From: Pseudarthrobacter chlorophenolicus
GTDB taxonomy: Bacteria; Actinomycetota; Actinomycetes; Actinomycetales; Micrococcaceae
Direction of reading: 5' to 3'
Assembly (NCBI RefSeq): GCF_000962805.1
Contig: NZ_JZTW01000012.1
Location: 62,001 to 126,000 of the forward strand
Length of the DNA stretch: 64,000 nt
Made by a program: the position numbers and the translations under genes. Every line of letters starts with the position of its first letter. The first letter of the stretch is position 1. The notes under the pieces were generated by a model. It saw only the letters and a program-made list of their open reading frames with translations, was not told the DNA's origin and searched no databases. Positions 49,527 to 58,030 of the stretch are shown here, in pieces.

Positions 49527-50360
49527 TTGTCCGCAGAATCCACGGGCGCCCGCATCGCGATTACCGGCGGCGCCGGAATGATGGCCACGCTGCTGCGGCC
49601 CTACCTCGCGGAAGCCGGCTACGCCGTCCGGCTCCTGGACCTGGCCGAAGCCCCCCGGCTGCTGCAGAACGAAACGATGCACGTCGGCTCGGTAACTGAC
49701 CCCACCTTCATGAACGCCGCGCTGGAGGGAACCACGGCCGTGGTGCACCTGGGCGGACTGCACCGTGAAAAAACCTGGGAGGAGATCGTGCTGACGAACA
49801 TCACCGGCACCCAGGTGACCCTCGAAGCGGCACGGCGCAACGGCGTCGAACGCGTCCTCCTGGCGAGCTCCACGCACGCCGTGGGGTTCCATCCGACCGC
49901 GGCCGCGGCTCCGGACGTGGTGCTTACCCCGCGTCCGGACACCTACTATGGCGTCAGCAAGGCGGCGGTGGAGGCGCTGGGGAGCCTCTACGCAGACAAG
50001 TTCGGCATGAAAGTGGTCAGTGCCCGGATTGGTACCGGCGGTGAACGGCCGGGCAACGTGCGGACGCTGGGTTCGTGGCTGTCCCCTGCGGATTCGTTCC
50101 GCCTGGTGCAGGCCACCCTCAGTGACAGGGGCGCGCCGGGCCATCATGTGGTCTGGGCGGTATCGGCGAACACGCGCGGATGGGCCAACCTGGAAGCTGG
50201 CCGCGCCATTGGCTTCGAGCCGCAGGACGATGCCGAGGTGTTCGCTGGCGGCATCGACACTGCCACGGAAGACGGGTTCGCCGCGCTTCTTGGCGGGGCA
50301 TGGGCCGGCAGCGGCCATAAGGTAGGAATGGACAACTACCCGGCCCTGGCAGCCAAATGA
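49527..50360 (+). CDS. udh: Uronate dehydrogenase-like NAD-dependent epimerase/dehydratase family protein
   Basis: Short-chain NAD enzyme expected to oxidise glucuronate or galacturonate to the aldarolactone. 277 aa with the NAD motif AITGGAGMMATLL, the catalytic SST and YYGVSKAAVEALGSLYA (Tyr-x3-Lys), and HLGG. Size and the ALE-GT-AVVHLGGL...W region fit uronate dehydrogenase, and the divergent glucarate dehydratase operon supports it. TTG start at 49527 with TGGAGGAA. Specificity inferred. Confidence 0.85.
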   Translation: MSAESTGARIAITGGAGMMATLLRPYLAEAGYAVRLLDLAEAPRLLQNETMHVGSVTDPTFMNAALEGTTAVVHLGGLHREKTWEEIVLTNITGTQVTLEAARRNGVERVLLASSTHAVGFHPTAAAAPDVVLTPRPDTYYGVSKAAVEALGSLYADKFGMKVVSARIGTGGERPGNVRTLGSWLSPADSFRLVQATLSDRGAPGHHVVWAVSANTRGWANLEAGRAIGFEPQDDAEVFAGGIDTATEDGFAALLGGAWAGSGHKVGMDNYPALAAK

Positions 50361-50400
50361 TGTTCGCCAGGCCCGGATCGCGGCGGAAGGGGGAGCGCTG

Positions 50401-51213
50401 ATGGCGTCGCTCGATGTACAGGACGGCGCGCGGGCGGAGACTTCCGGCGGCGACGTGAAGCTGGTCAAGTCCGCCGAGCGGACCATAGCGATCCTCGAAC
50501 TCGTGGCGGCAGCGCCACAGCCGCTGACCACGGCGGAGATCTTCAAGCTGACCGGGTACCCCCGGTCCAGCCTTCACTGGCTCCTGCTGACTCTGCTTGA
50601 ACTGAACTGGATAGAGCAGACTCCCGAAGGCGCCTACCGGATCGGTACGCACGCGCTGCTGTGCGGCACGGCCTACCTTGACCGGGATCCCGTCATGGAG
50701 CACGTCTCCGGCATCCTCGAAAAAGTGCGCAATGCAACCACCTTCACCACCCACTATGCCCGGCTGGACCGCTCGGACGTGATCTACCTGGCGACTCGCC
50801 AGGCGGTAGACCGCCGCCGGCTCTCATCGCGCGTTGGCCGTAAGCTTCCTGCGCAGGTGACGGCGCTGGGCAAGGCGATCCTCTCCGAGTACACCGACGA
50901 TGAAGTGCGGCAGCGGCTTGGACCGGGCCCCTACGCCCAGTTGACGCCCAAGACAGTGTCCGGCTTCGACGCCCTGCAAACCGAACTGGCTGAATTCCGG
51001 AAGTCGGGGCACGCGGTGGAATGGGAGCAGAATACCGTGGGGCTCTGCTGCGTCAGCGTCGTGGTCCCGTACCGCATTCCGGGAACGGACGCCATGAGCT
51101 GTTCGATTCCGGTTGAACTGGCCACTGAGGATGTCCTCGCCGAGACCGTGGCGACGCTCCAGTCCGCGGCTGCGGAACTGGCGCGCACCCTGCGTGCCGC
51201 CGGCATCCGCTAG
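50401..51213 (+). CDS. IclR-family transcriptional regulator
   Basis: 270 aa: N-terminal winged HTH (residues about 20-85, SAERTIAILELVAAAPQPLTTAEIF...) and a C-terminal effector-binding domain (about 95-260) with TALGKAILSEYTDDEV and VPYRIPGTD. It starts 40 bases after the uronate dehydrogenase and probably controls the locus, perhaps through the repeat at 49467-49482, with a sugar acid as effector. Confidence 0.93.
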   Translation: MASLDVQDGARAETSGGDVKLVKSAERTIAILELVAAAPQPLTTAEIFKLTGYPRSSLHWLLLTLLELNWIEQTPEGAYRIGTHALLCGTAYLDRDPVMEHVSGILEKVRNATTFTTHYARLDRSDVIYLATRQAVDRRRLSSRVGRKLPAQVTALGKAILSEYTDDEVRQRLGPGPYAQLTPKTVSGFDALQTELAEFRKSGHAVEWEQNTVGLCCVSVVVPYRIPGTDAMSCSIPVELATEDVLAETVATLQSAAAELARTLRAAGIR

Positions 51214-51345
51214 TCCGCCCGCCGTCGTACGTCCTGGCAGTCCCGTTGCGGTGCCCTAAACCCGCCACCGCACCGGCAGGATTCCCGTGGCAGGCTTTGC
51301 CACGTAAAGTGACTGGAGAAATTCAACATGTGAATAAGGGGAGAC

Positions 51346-52896
51346 ATGATTATTGGGGGAACCATGGTGATCGTCCTGATCGCCGCCGCAGCAGTGGTGG
51401 TGCTGCTCATCGCGGGATTCATTTTCTATACCAAGAGCATCAGGTTCGCCAAGCCCAACGAGGCGATGCTGATTACCGGCAAGAGCGATCCGAACACGAC
51501 GAACGAAACCTCCGATGACCAGTCGCGGGTCATCATCAACAACAGGGCATTCGTCAATCCCATCACCGAGCGGGTCAGCCACATCTCGCTGTCCTCGCGC
51601 CAGGTTGAGGTGACCATCGAAGCGATTTCCAACAACGGCATCCAGCTCAAGCTGACAGGTGTCGCCCAGGTCAAGGTCGGAGGCGACAAGGTCTCGGTCC
51701 GCAAAGCCGCCCAGCGGTTCCTGGACCAGCAGGACGCCATTGACCACTACACGCAGGAAACCCTCTCCGGTTCGCTGCGCTCGATTGTTGGCACACTGAG
51801 CGTTGACGCGATCATCAAGGACCGCGCCCAGTTCGCGGCCTCGGTCAAGGAGGAAGCTGAACACTCCATGACCAACCAGGGCCTGGTGATCGACACCTTC
51901 CAGATCAAGTCCGTGGACGATACCGGCGGCTACCTGAAGAACCTGGGGCGCCCCGAAGCTGCGCTGGTGGCCAGGAATGCGAGCATCGCCGAGGCCAATT
52001 CACAGCGCGAGGCAGCTGAGGCGAAAGCCCTCGCGGACCAGAAGACGGCCGAGGCGGAGCAGAAGCTGGCGCTCCGCCGTGCTGAACTCAAGCAGGAAAC
52101 CGATGCCCGCCAGGCTGAGGCCGATGCTGCCGGCCCGCTGGCACAGGCTGACCAGCAGGAAGCGATCATCCTGAAGAACCAGCAGGTAGTGGCGCGCCAG
52201 GCGGAACTCCGTGAGAAGGAACTCGACATCGAGGTCCGCAAGCCCGCCGATGCCGCCAAGTACAAGGTGGAAACGGAAGCGGCGGCGGATTTGTCCCGCC
52301 GTACCCGGATCTCGGAAGCCACCAAGGTGGAGGCGGCCGCCGAACTGGAGACCAGGAAACTGCGGGCTGCCGGCAACGAGGTGGAAGCCCAGGCGCTGGC
52401 CGCAGCCAACACGGCCAAGGGCAACGCGGAAACGGAAATCAACAAAATCCGCGGCCTGGCCGAGGCGGAAGTCACCAAGTCGCAGGGTATCGCCGAGGCC
52501 GATGTCATCGGACTGCGGGGCAAGGCCGAGGCAGAGGCCATCGAAGCGCAGGCCAAGGCGTACAGCGAGTTCAACGAGGCAGCCATCCTGAACAAGCTGC
52601 TGGAGGTCCTGCCGTCCATCGCGAAGGAAATCGCGGCCCCGATGGGTGCCATCAGCAACATGACCGTCATCTCGAACGACGGCGCTGGACAAGTGAGCAG
52701 GAACGTCTCCTCGGGTGTGCACGAAACGGCCCAGCTCCTCAAGGACACCACTGGATTTGACGTCATCCAGATGCTGAAGGGCTTCGGCCAGCCGGGCGCA
52801 ACCCCAACAGCCGGCACGCCAGCGACGTCCGTTGGTTCAGCAGGCAACGGCAAGTCGCCGGAGCAGGCCACACCGCAGGGCCCCGGGCAGGAATAA
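51346..52896 (+). CDS. Flotillin-like SPFH/band 7 membrane protein
   Basis: 516-aa scaffold of membrane microdomains. One N-terminal membrane helix (residues about 6-27), an SPFH domain (about 30-200, AMLITGKSDPN...HISLSSRQVEVTIEA) and a long Glu/Ala-rich coiled coil (about 210-430) with EA-rich repeats. The C-terminus is Gly/Pro/Thr-rich. Single gene with its own terminator. In Bacillus, flotillins affect signalling and membrane fluidity; role here unknown. Confidence 0.92.
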   Translation: MIIGGTMVIVLIAAAAVVVLLIAGFIFYTKSIRFAKPNEAMLITGKSDPNTTNETSDDQSRVIINNRAFVNPITERVSHISLSSRQVEVTIEAISNNGIQLKLTGVAQVKVGGDKVSVRKAAQRFLDQQDAIDHYTQETLSGSLRSIVGTLSVDAIIKDRAQFAASVKEEAEHSMTNQGLVIDTFQIKSVDDTGGYLKNLGRPEAALVARNASIAEANSQREAAEAKALADQKTAEAEQKLALRRAELKQETDARQAEADAAGPLAQADQQEAIILKNQQVVARQAELREKELDIEVRKPADAAKYKVETEAAADLSRRTRISEATKVEAAAELETRKLRAAGNEVEAQALAAANTAKGNAETEINKIRGLAEAEVTKSQGIAEADVIGLRGKAEAEAIEAQAKAYSEFNEAAILNKLLEVLPSIAKEIAAPMGAISNMTVISNDGAGQVSRNVSSGVHETAQLLKDTTGFDVIQMLKGFGQPGATPTAGTPATSVGSAGNGKSPEQATPQGPGQE

Positions 52897-52912
52897 GGCA
52901 CTTCCACCCTGA

Positions 52913-52950
52913 AACGCCGCGGTCCGTTCCCACGGGCCGCGGCGTTTCCT
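52913..52950 (+). terminator. Terminator after the flotillin-like gene
   Basis: AACGCCGCGG / CCGCGGCGTT perfect stem enclosing TCCGTTCCCACGGG, followed by TCCTT. Lies between convergent genes and may serve both. Confidence 0.7.
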
Positions 52951-52971
52951 TCATCTATTACCCGGCAGGTT

Positions 52972-54027
52972 TCAACGGGCAATGACCACCTTCAGTGCGC
53001 GTGTCTCGGCCGCCCGGCTGAACGTGTCGTACGCGTCCATGAACTGGTCGAAGCCGAAGTGGTGGGTGGCGAACTTCTCCGCAGGCAGTTTGTTCTGTGC
53101 CACCAGGCGCAGGAGCATCGGGGTGGTGTTGGCGTTGACGAGGCCCATGCTGACGTTGATGTTCTGGATCCACAGCCGTTCCAGGTGCAGCTCCACCGGC
53201 CTGCCGTGCACGCCCACATTGGCCACATTGCCGCCCGGGCGGACAATCTCGGTGCACATGTCGAACGTCGCGGGAATGCCCACGGCCTCGATGGCCACGT
53301 CCACGCCCAACCCGTCCGTGTGCGAGAGCACTTGGCTCTTCCAGTCGGCGTCTGAGGAAACCACCACGTGTGTGGCGCCGAAGCTGCGGGACTGATCCAG
53401 CCGGTTCCGGTCCAGGTCCACCGCGATGATTCCTGCGGCCCCGTAGAGCCCTGCGGTGGCAATCGCTGCCAGGCCCACCGGCCCTGCCCCCACCACTGCC
53501 ACGGTGTCGCCGGGCTTTACCCGGCCGTACTGGACGCCGATTTCGAAGCCCGTGGGAAAAATGTCCGAGAGCATGACAGCCTGCTCATCGCTGACTCCGC
53601 CCGGCAGCAGGTGCAGCGAATTCTCCGCATACGGCACCCGGACGTACTCCGCCTGCGTCCCGTCAATCAGGTGGCCGAAGATCCAGCCAATCCCGGCGGC
53701 GCCCTCGTCACCGAGGCAGTGCGAGTACAGGCCATTCCTGCAGTTGGCGCAGTGTCCGCAGGACTTGATGCAGGAGATGATCACCCGGTCCCCGGGCTTG
53801 AGGCTGGTGACGGATGAACCAACCTCGGTGATGGTGCCGACGCCCTCGTGCCCCAGGATCCTGCCCTCCTGAACGGCGGGCACATCACCCTTGAGGATAT
53901 GCAGGTCCGTCCCGCAGATGGTGGTGGTGTCCACCCTGACAATCGCGTCGCCGGGGTTCCGGATGGCAGGGGCCGGCACATCGGTCCAGGACTTCTTCCC
54001 GGGGCCGCCGTAAACAAGCGCTTTCAT
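52972..54027 (-). CDS. Zinc-dependent alcohol dehydrogenase
   Basis: 351-aa medium-chain dehydrogenase starting MKALVYGGPGKKSW at ATG 54027. Catalytic zinc ligands are seen in TICGTDLH and GHEGVGTITEVG, and the four-Cys structural zinc lobe in CIKSCGHCANCRNGLYSHC. Rossmann motif VAVVGAGPVGLAAIATAG. Substrate not determinable. The wider divergent gap (54028-54360) carries DosR-like boxes. Confidence 0.92.
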   Translation of the reverse strand: MKALVYGGPGKKSWTDVPAPAIRNPGDAIVRVDTTTICGTDLHILKGDVPAVQEGRILGHEGVGTITEVGSSVTSLKPGDRVIISCIKSCGHCANCRNGLYSHCLGDEGAAGIGWIFGHLIDGTQAEYVRVPYAENSLHLLPGGVSDEQAVMLSDIFPTGFEIGVQYGRVKPGDTVAVVGAGPVGLAAIATAGLYGAAGIIAVDLDRNRLDQSRSFGATHVVVSSDADWKSQVLSHTDGLGVDVAIEAVGIPATFDMCTEIVRPGGNVANVGVHGRPVELHLERLWIQNINVSMGLVNANTTPMLLRLVAQNKLPAEKFATHHFGFDQFMDAYDTFSRAAETRALKVVIAR

Positions 54028-54175
54028 CTCTGGTCCTTGCTGTTGGGGGGTGCGTCGCCGAATGGTGTGCCGGTACGCCCGATTGCGCGGCCTCCCTGCG
54101 CCGCGCCGTTCCGTGCCCGCGGAACAGGACGCGTCCCGGGCATTAAGCATGGAAGACCTGTTCTCCCGCCGGTAA

Positions 54176-54189
54176 GGGTCTTAGGGCCC
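54176..54189. promoter_or_regulatory. DosR/DevR-box-like 14-mer (pair with 54226-54239)
   Basis: GGGTCTTAGGGCCC matches the core consensus GGGACTWWAGTCCC at about 11 of 14 positions. A weaker copy AGGACCAAGGACCC is at 54226-54239, 50 bases away. Both lie in the divergent ADH/TPM interval. Confidence 0.45.
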
Positions 54190-54360
54190 GGGCATCCGGT
54201 CCGTATCCGGGCCACGTGATGCTGCAGGACCAAGGACCCTGGAAGCGCCGGACGGAAAGGGGTGACGCTTGAACCCGGCCCCCGGAGGTCCTCTTCCCGC
54301 TGGCCAGGAGTGTTGCCCGCTGATACGAATGGACCAGGACAATTTCGATGGGGGACACGG

Positions 54361-55854
54361 ATGCAGCTGACAAAAGAAGACACCTCCCGGAGCCGGGGGA
54401 CCCTGCCCGGGCTGGCGGGACTCCTGCTGTTCGTGGCTGCGCTGATGCTTGGCAACGCAGCCCCGGCGCTCGCGGTTCCGCCGTCCTCCGTGCTGGTTGA
54501 GGACACCGCCGGAGTGCTTGACCGGAACGCCCTGGTCCCGGCTGTTGAAGCGATGGACTTCCACGAGCCCACCACCGTGGCGGTGTACACGTACAACGGG
54601 CGGCCTGAAGACAACCTCAACGAGGAAGTGCTGCGGTTCGCCCGCGCCGAGCATCCTGAGTGGATCAGCGCGGACGGGCAGAAGTGGGCGGACGGGCTGT
54701 TCATCTTTGCCCTGGACCCCGTGGGCCGCCACGTGGGGACGTACATGGGTGAAGACCGTAAGGTGTCGCTGGAGCAGCGAAACAATATCCAGGACGCCAC
54801 CAAGGAACTGTTCCGTGACGCCCAATGGACGGACGGCACCCTCGCCGGGGTCCGGCGTGCCGCGCAGCTGATTAACCAGCCTTGGTACCAGTCGGCAGCC
54901 TTCCTGGTCACGGCCTGGGTCAGCGGCGGGATCGCCGCCCTGGGTGCCGGCGCCTGGCTGATTGTCCGCGCCGTCACCAGGTCCGCCAGCCGGAAGGAGA
55001 TTGAGCGCGGTGACAGGAGCTACGCCAGCGTCAGCATGGACCTGGACGTCACGGAGCTCAACGCCGGCACCATTCCGGAGTCCTCCCGCTACGGCAGCCA
55101 GGTCCTGGAGAAGCACCGCACGTTCCTGAACCGGTACGCCGCTGCCACCGATCTTTCCAACAGGGTGCATGCGCTCGGCCAACGCTCGCTGGGCCGCCGC
55201 GGGAACCTCAAAGTCACCCGCGAATACGCCGACGCCGCCACCGAACTCGATGCACTCGATGACGTCATCGCGGACACGAATGCTTTCCTCAACCGGGCCG
55301 CCACCTGGCCCGCCGCCTGGGACCGCCAACTCGCACCCTTCCGCAACGACCTGTCCGGGCTCGAACAGCTGTTGACCAGGCACCACGGCCAGGCGAATTC
55401 TGCCACCGCCGCGGCGCTGCGGTCCTTCCGGGACAACAGCCTGCGGGATATTGAAAAGTGGACCGCGGAACTGGCTGAGGAACGGATCTCCCCCGAAACG
55501 GCGCTTGACCGCCTTGACGGGGCACGCAGCAGGTTGGCCGGGCTCCTGGAGGACCACGCCGCAACAGTGATAGCCGGCTTCGCGAAGAATGAACGCGAAG
55601 CGAAACTGATGCGCCGGCAGATGGAGGCTGCCCAGGACGGCCTGGGGCGCAGCCAACGCCGGACCTATGAGCCCAGCATCCTGGGAACCGTCTACCCGTC
55701 CTACCACTTCTTCAATGTCGCGGCTTTCAGCTCGGGGCTCAGCACCGGCCTCAACAGTGTCAGCTCAGCACGGGGTGGCGGCGGAAGCACCACCACCGGT
55801 TACGGAAGCAGCGGCGGCAGCTTTTCGGGCTCCGGGAGTTCGTCCAGCTTCTGA
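54361..55854 (+). CDS. TPM/DUF5129-type membrane protein
   Basis: 497 aa. N-terminal signal or anchor (residues about 18-38, ends ...APALA), a TPM-like extracytoplasmic domain (about 40-175) with VEDTAGVLDRN, a membrane helix (about 180-202) and a long helical cytoplasmic part (about 205-450). A Gly/Ser-rich tail ends the protein. It starts at ATG 54361. TPM-domain proteins are linked to membrane quality control or photosystem repair; function here unknown. Confidence 0.8.
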   Translation: MQLTKEDTSRSRGTLPGLAGLLLFVAALMLGNAAPALAVPPSSVLVEDTAGVLDRNALVPAVEAMDFHEPTTVAVYTYNGRPEDNLNEEVLRFARAEHPEWISADGQKWADGLFIFALDPVGRHVGTYMGEDRKVSLEQRNNIQDATKELFRDAQWTDGTLAGVRRAAQLINQPWYQSAAFLVTAWVSGGIAALGAGAWLIVRAVTRSASRKEIERGDRSYASVSMDLDVTELNAGTIPESSRYGSQVLEKHRTFLNRYAAATDLSNRVHALGQRSLGRRGNLKVTREYADAATELDALDDVIADTNAFLNRAATWPAAWDRQLAPFRNDLSGLEQLLTRHHGQANSATAAALRSFRDNSLRDIEKWTAELAEERISPETALDRLDGARSRLAGLLEDHAATVIAGFAKNEREAKLMRRQMEAAQDGLGRSQRRTYEPSILGTVYPSYHFFNVAAFSSGLSTGLNSVSSARGGGGSTTTGYGSSGGSFSGSGSSSSF

Positions 55855-55947
55855 CGCCGGGCAGGTGCCGCCGTGGCAGTGCCGATCCGCACGCGGCCTG
55901 CCGCCGCCGCAGGGCTGATTGTTGCCGCCGCCGCATACCCTTGGCTC

Positions 55948-56385
55948 ATGAGCGAGCGCAGAACTACGTGGCACGCCCGGCACAAGGAGGGCCTTAGCCG
56001 GGGCGAGCGGGCGGCGGACGTCCTCCGGAACGGGATGGGCAGCTGGACGTTCGTAGGCATATTCGTGGCCTTCATGGCGGCGTGGGCTGCAGTTAACACC
56101 TATCTGCTGACGGCCACTGCCTGGGATCCCTACCCGTATATCCTCCTGAACCTGTTCCTCTCCATGCTGGCGGGCCTGCAGGGGGCCATCCTCCTGATTG
56201 CCGCCAAACGGCAGGATGCGATTGCAGCAGCCATGGCACGGCACGACCTCGAGACGGACATGCAGTCCAAAGGCGAAATCGACCGGCTGATGGCCATCAA
56301 CAGCCAGCAGCTTGAGTTGCTGGAGGAGCTGCGGGCGCTCCTGAAACAGAGGAGTACGACGCCGGAGGGCGGGGGCCGCTCCTAG
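55948..56385 (+). CDS. DUF1003 domain-containing membrane protein
   Basis: Small membrane protein with the DUF1003 pattern: soluble start (MSERRTTWHARHKEGLSRGERAADVLRNGMGSW), two membrane helices (about 36-54 and 67-88) connected by a short loop, and a cytoplasmic tail with the family KRQDAIAAAMARHDLETD segment. Start placed at ATG 55948 by homology; GTG 55873 would add 25 residues. Function unknown. Confidence 0.85.
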   Translation: MSERRTTWHARHKEGLSRGERAADVLRNGMGSWTFVGIFVAFMAAWAAVNTYLLTATAWDPYPYILLNLFLSMLAGLQGAILLIAAKRQDAIAAAMARHDLETDMQSKGEIDRLMAINSQQLELLEELRALLKQRSTTPEGGGRS

Positions 56386-56433
56386 GCCTCCGCGGGTGTG
56401 CGGCGCTGTTTGGCGGGGACCGGCAAATCCGGA

Positions 56434-56952
56434 TCAGGGCCGCGGGTGGAACTGTCCGGTCCGGTGGGCGACAGGCCAAATGACCCTGGTCTGCCAAGTG
56501 GCCGGGTCCGGTTCCTCTTCCGGGTCGCTGAGGTAGTACTCCCACATGGTGTCGGCAGGGGTGAGCCCGTCAGCCCGCATCTGCTGCTGGATGGCTCCGT
56601 ATGTTTGTTGGAGGGTGTCGTAGGGGCCGGTGTGGAGCGCTTCCACGGCATCGGTCTCCGGCAGCGTTCCGGCCATGACGCCATTGGTGGTGGTGAACGT
56701 GCCCGTGATGGGGAACCCGGCCTCCACATCCACTGTTTCGCCGGGCATTCCGTAGTAGCGCGCGAAAGGCGGTCCGGCCGGGGCGGCACCCTGGCGCTGC
56801 GCTGCCGCCATGACAGTGCCGAAGGCCCGGCCGAAAAAGTCCGGGAGCGCATCCATGCGGACCTGTTCACGAACGACGGCGACCGCCTGCTCTGCGAGGT
56901 GCACCTGCCGGGGCGGCTGGCCGGCGTCGCCGTTGTTGCTGGAGGTGTTCAT
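56434..56952 (-). CDS. GyrI-like/effector-binding domain protein
   Basis: 172-aa protein with a SOUL/GyrI-like ligand-binding fold: FARYYGMPGETVDVEAGFPI, the GTLPETDAVEALHTGPYDTL segment and the C-terminal MWEYYLSDPEEEPDPATWQTRVIWPV. No DNA-binding domain, so it is a stand-alone small-molecule-binding protein. The upstream 14-mer GGGCCTTTGGCCCC (56988-57001) suggests the same control as its neighbours. Confidence 0.85.
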   Translation of the reverse strand: MNTSSNNGDAGQPPRQVHLAEQAVAVVREQVRMDALPDFFGRAFGTVMAAAQRQGAAPAGPPFARYYGMPGETVDVEAGFPITGTFTTTNGVMAGTLPETDAVEALHTGPYDTLQQTYGAIQQQMRADGLTPADTMWEYYLSDPEEEPDPATWQTRVIWPVAHRTGQFHPRP

Positions 56953-56987
56953 GGCACCATCGTGCCGTTCGCGGGCCCGGCCCGGCA

Positions 56988-57001
56988 GGGCCTTTGGCCC
57001 C
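56988..57001. promoter_or_regulatory. DosR-box-like 14-mer upstream of the GyrI-like gene
   Basis: GGGCCTTTGGCCCC, about 36 bases upstream of the minus-strand start at 56952. Matches the GGG-N-C-TWW-x-G-N-CCC pattern. Confidence 0.45.
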
Positions 57002-57040
57002 TATGGCCGAGCGCATGGGCCGGCTGGCAGTCACCTGCGC

Positions 57041-57389
57041 CTACGCCGCAAAATCGTAGGCCTGGCGCATCCATCCGGCAACCTCGGCGTCCACCTGGCC
57101 GGCGTCCGCGATTTCGAGGTGGTGCATCCAGATCGCGGGGGGCGGCATGGGCGATCTGCTTGAACCGCCGTGACGCCGACTCAAAGGGAAGCGCCAGGGA
57201 GAGGACAACGGGAACCTGGGACTTCAGGTACATGCCGGGCAGCCACAGGTAGGCAAAACCGCGCCGCCGACGGAACGAGACCTGGCTTTTGGAGGCTCGT
57301 TCCTCGACGTTGCCGAAGGATGAAGCGATGCGGCTGACTTCCCGGAAAACCGCGAGGGCCTCAGGGGAGCCGGCGAAGAAGCGTTCCAC
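57041..57389 (-). pseudogene. DUF5655-like gene with +1 frameshift
   Basis: GTG start at 57389 reads MERFFAGSPEALAVFREVSRIASS and then FKQIAHAAPR in a DUF5655-like way, but turns into Arg/Gly/Pro-rich sequence. The proper C-terminus IWMHHLEIADAGQVDAEVAGW...YDFAA, ending with the stop at 57041-57043, lies in the next frame. Removing one base from the C6 run (plus-strand G6 at 57136-57141) joins the two. Either a recent mutation, phase variation, or a sequencing error at a homopolymer. Confidence 0.75.
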
Positions 57390-57427
57390 AGTCCAAGACG
57401 CGCCTCCGGGCTCCGGACCGGCGGCGG

Positions 57428-57898
57428 CTATTCGAGCCCTGCCCGGGTGGCGTCGTCAAGCGTCGTCCGCCAGGTTCCTGTTGCGGACAGGGTGAACTTC
57501 CTGCCGGTCACCGACTGGGGAACGATGCGTATCAGGTGCTCCTGGCCCACCCCCTGCCAGGGGAACAGCCCGCGGCGGGTGTCGTTGAGCGAAGTCCCCG
57601 AGGCGTCGTCCTGGACTGCTTTGCCCTTGACCACGACACTCCATGCCAGCCCGAACTCGCCGCTGACGCTGTCAGCTTCGAGGGCAACCAGCGAGTTCGC
57701 TTCCATGGCATCGAGCTTGGTTCCGCTGCCGGTGCGGAACAGCACGCCGCCGCCGTCGGGCTTGAAGCTCACCGGGAAGACGTCCGGCTGGCCATCAACA
57801 ACCACGGCGAGGCGTCCAACGCTCGTGTTCTCCAGCAAGCGCCAGCATTCGTCAGTATCGAGGATTTCAGCTTCGGGCACCATGTTCTTGTCGGTCAT
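57428..57898 (-). CDS. Pyridoxamine 5'-phosphate oxidase family (PPOX) protein
   Basis: 156-aa FMN- or F420-binding split-barrel protein. ILDTDECWRLLENTSVGRLAVVVDG and VFPVSFKPDGGGVLFRTGSGTKL match the family. Paralogous to the divergent gene at 58031 (shared LLxxxSVGxLAVxVDGxPxxFPV and LFPWQ...RIVPxSVTGRxF). The Tyr/Arg residues of real PdxH enzymes are not evident, so it is probably not a vitamin B6 enzyme. Confidence 0.88.
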   Translation of the reverse strand: MTDKNMVPEAEILDTDECWRLLENTSVGRLAVVVDGQPDVFPVSFKPDGGGVLFRTGSGTKLDAMEANSLVALEADSVSGEFGLAWSVVVKGKAVQDDASGTSLNDTRRGLFPWQGVGQEHLIRIVPQSVTGRKFTLSATGTWRTTLDDATRAGLE

Positions 57899-57933
57899 GT
57901 CCAGATCCTAGAAGCCCGGCCGGGGGACCAACA

Positions 57934-57947
57934 GGGCCCAAAGACCG
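57934..57947. promoter_or_regulatory. DosR-box-like 14-mer, upstream of minus-strand PPOX gene
   Basis: GGGCCCAAAGACCG (minus strand CGGTCTTTGGGCCC), resembles the 54176 site at most positions. 36 bases before the PPOX start at 57898. Confidence 0.45.
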
Positions 57948-57980
57948 TAAGTGCCGCCGCGCCCGGCAGCACCCTGCGCT

Positions 57981-57994
57981 GGGCCGTAATGCCC
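57981..57994. promoter_or_regulatory. DosR-box-like 14-mer, upstream of plus-strand PPOX gene
   Basis: GGGCCGTAATGCCC, inverted GGGC/GCCC arms, 36 bases before the start at 58031. Confidence 0.42.
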
Positions 57995-58030
57995 TAGTGG
58001 TGCAGCCCCGCGCCCACTACATTCGGCCGT

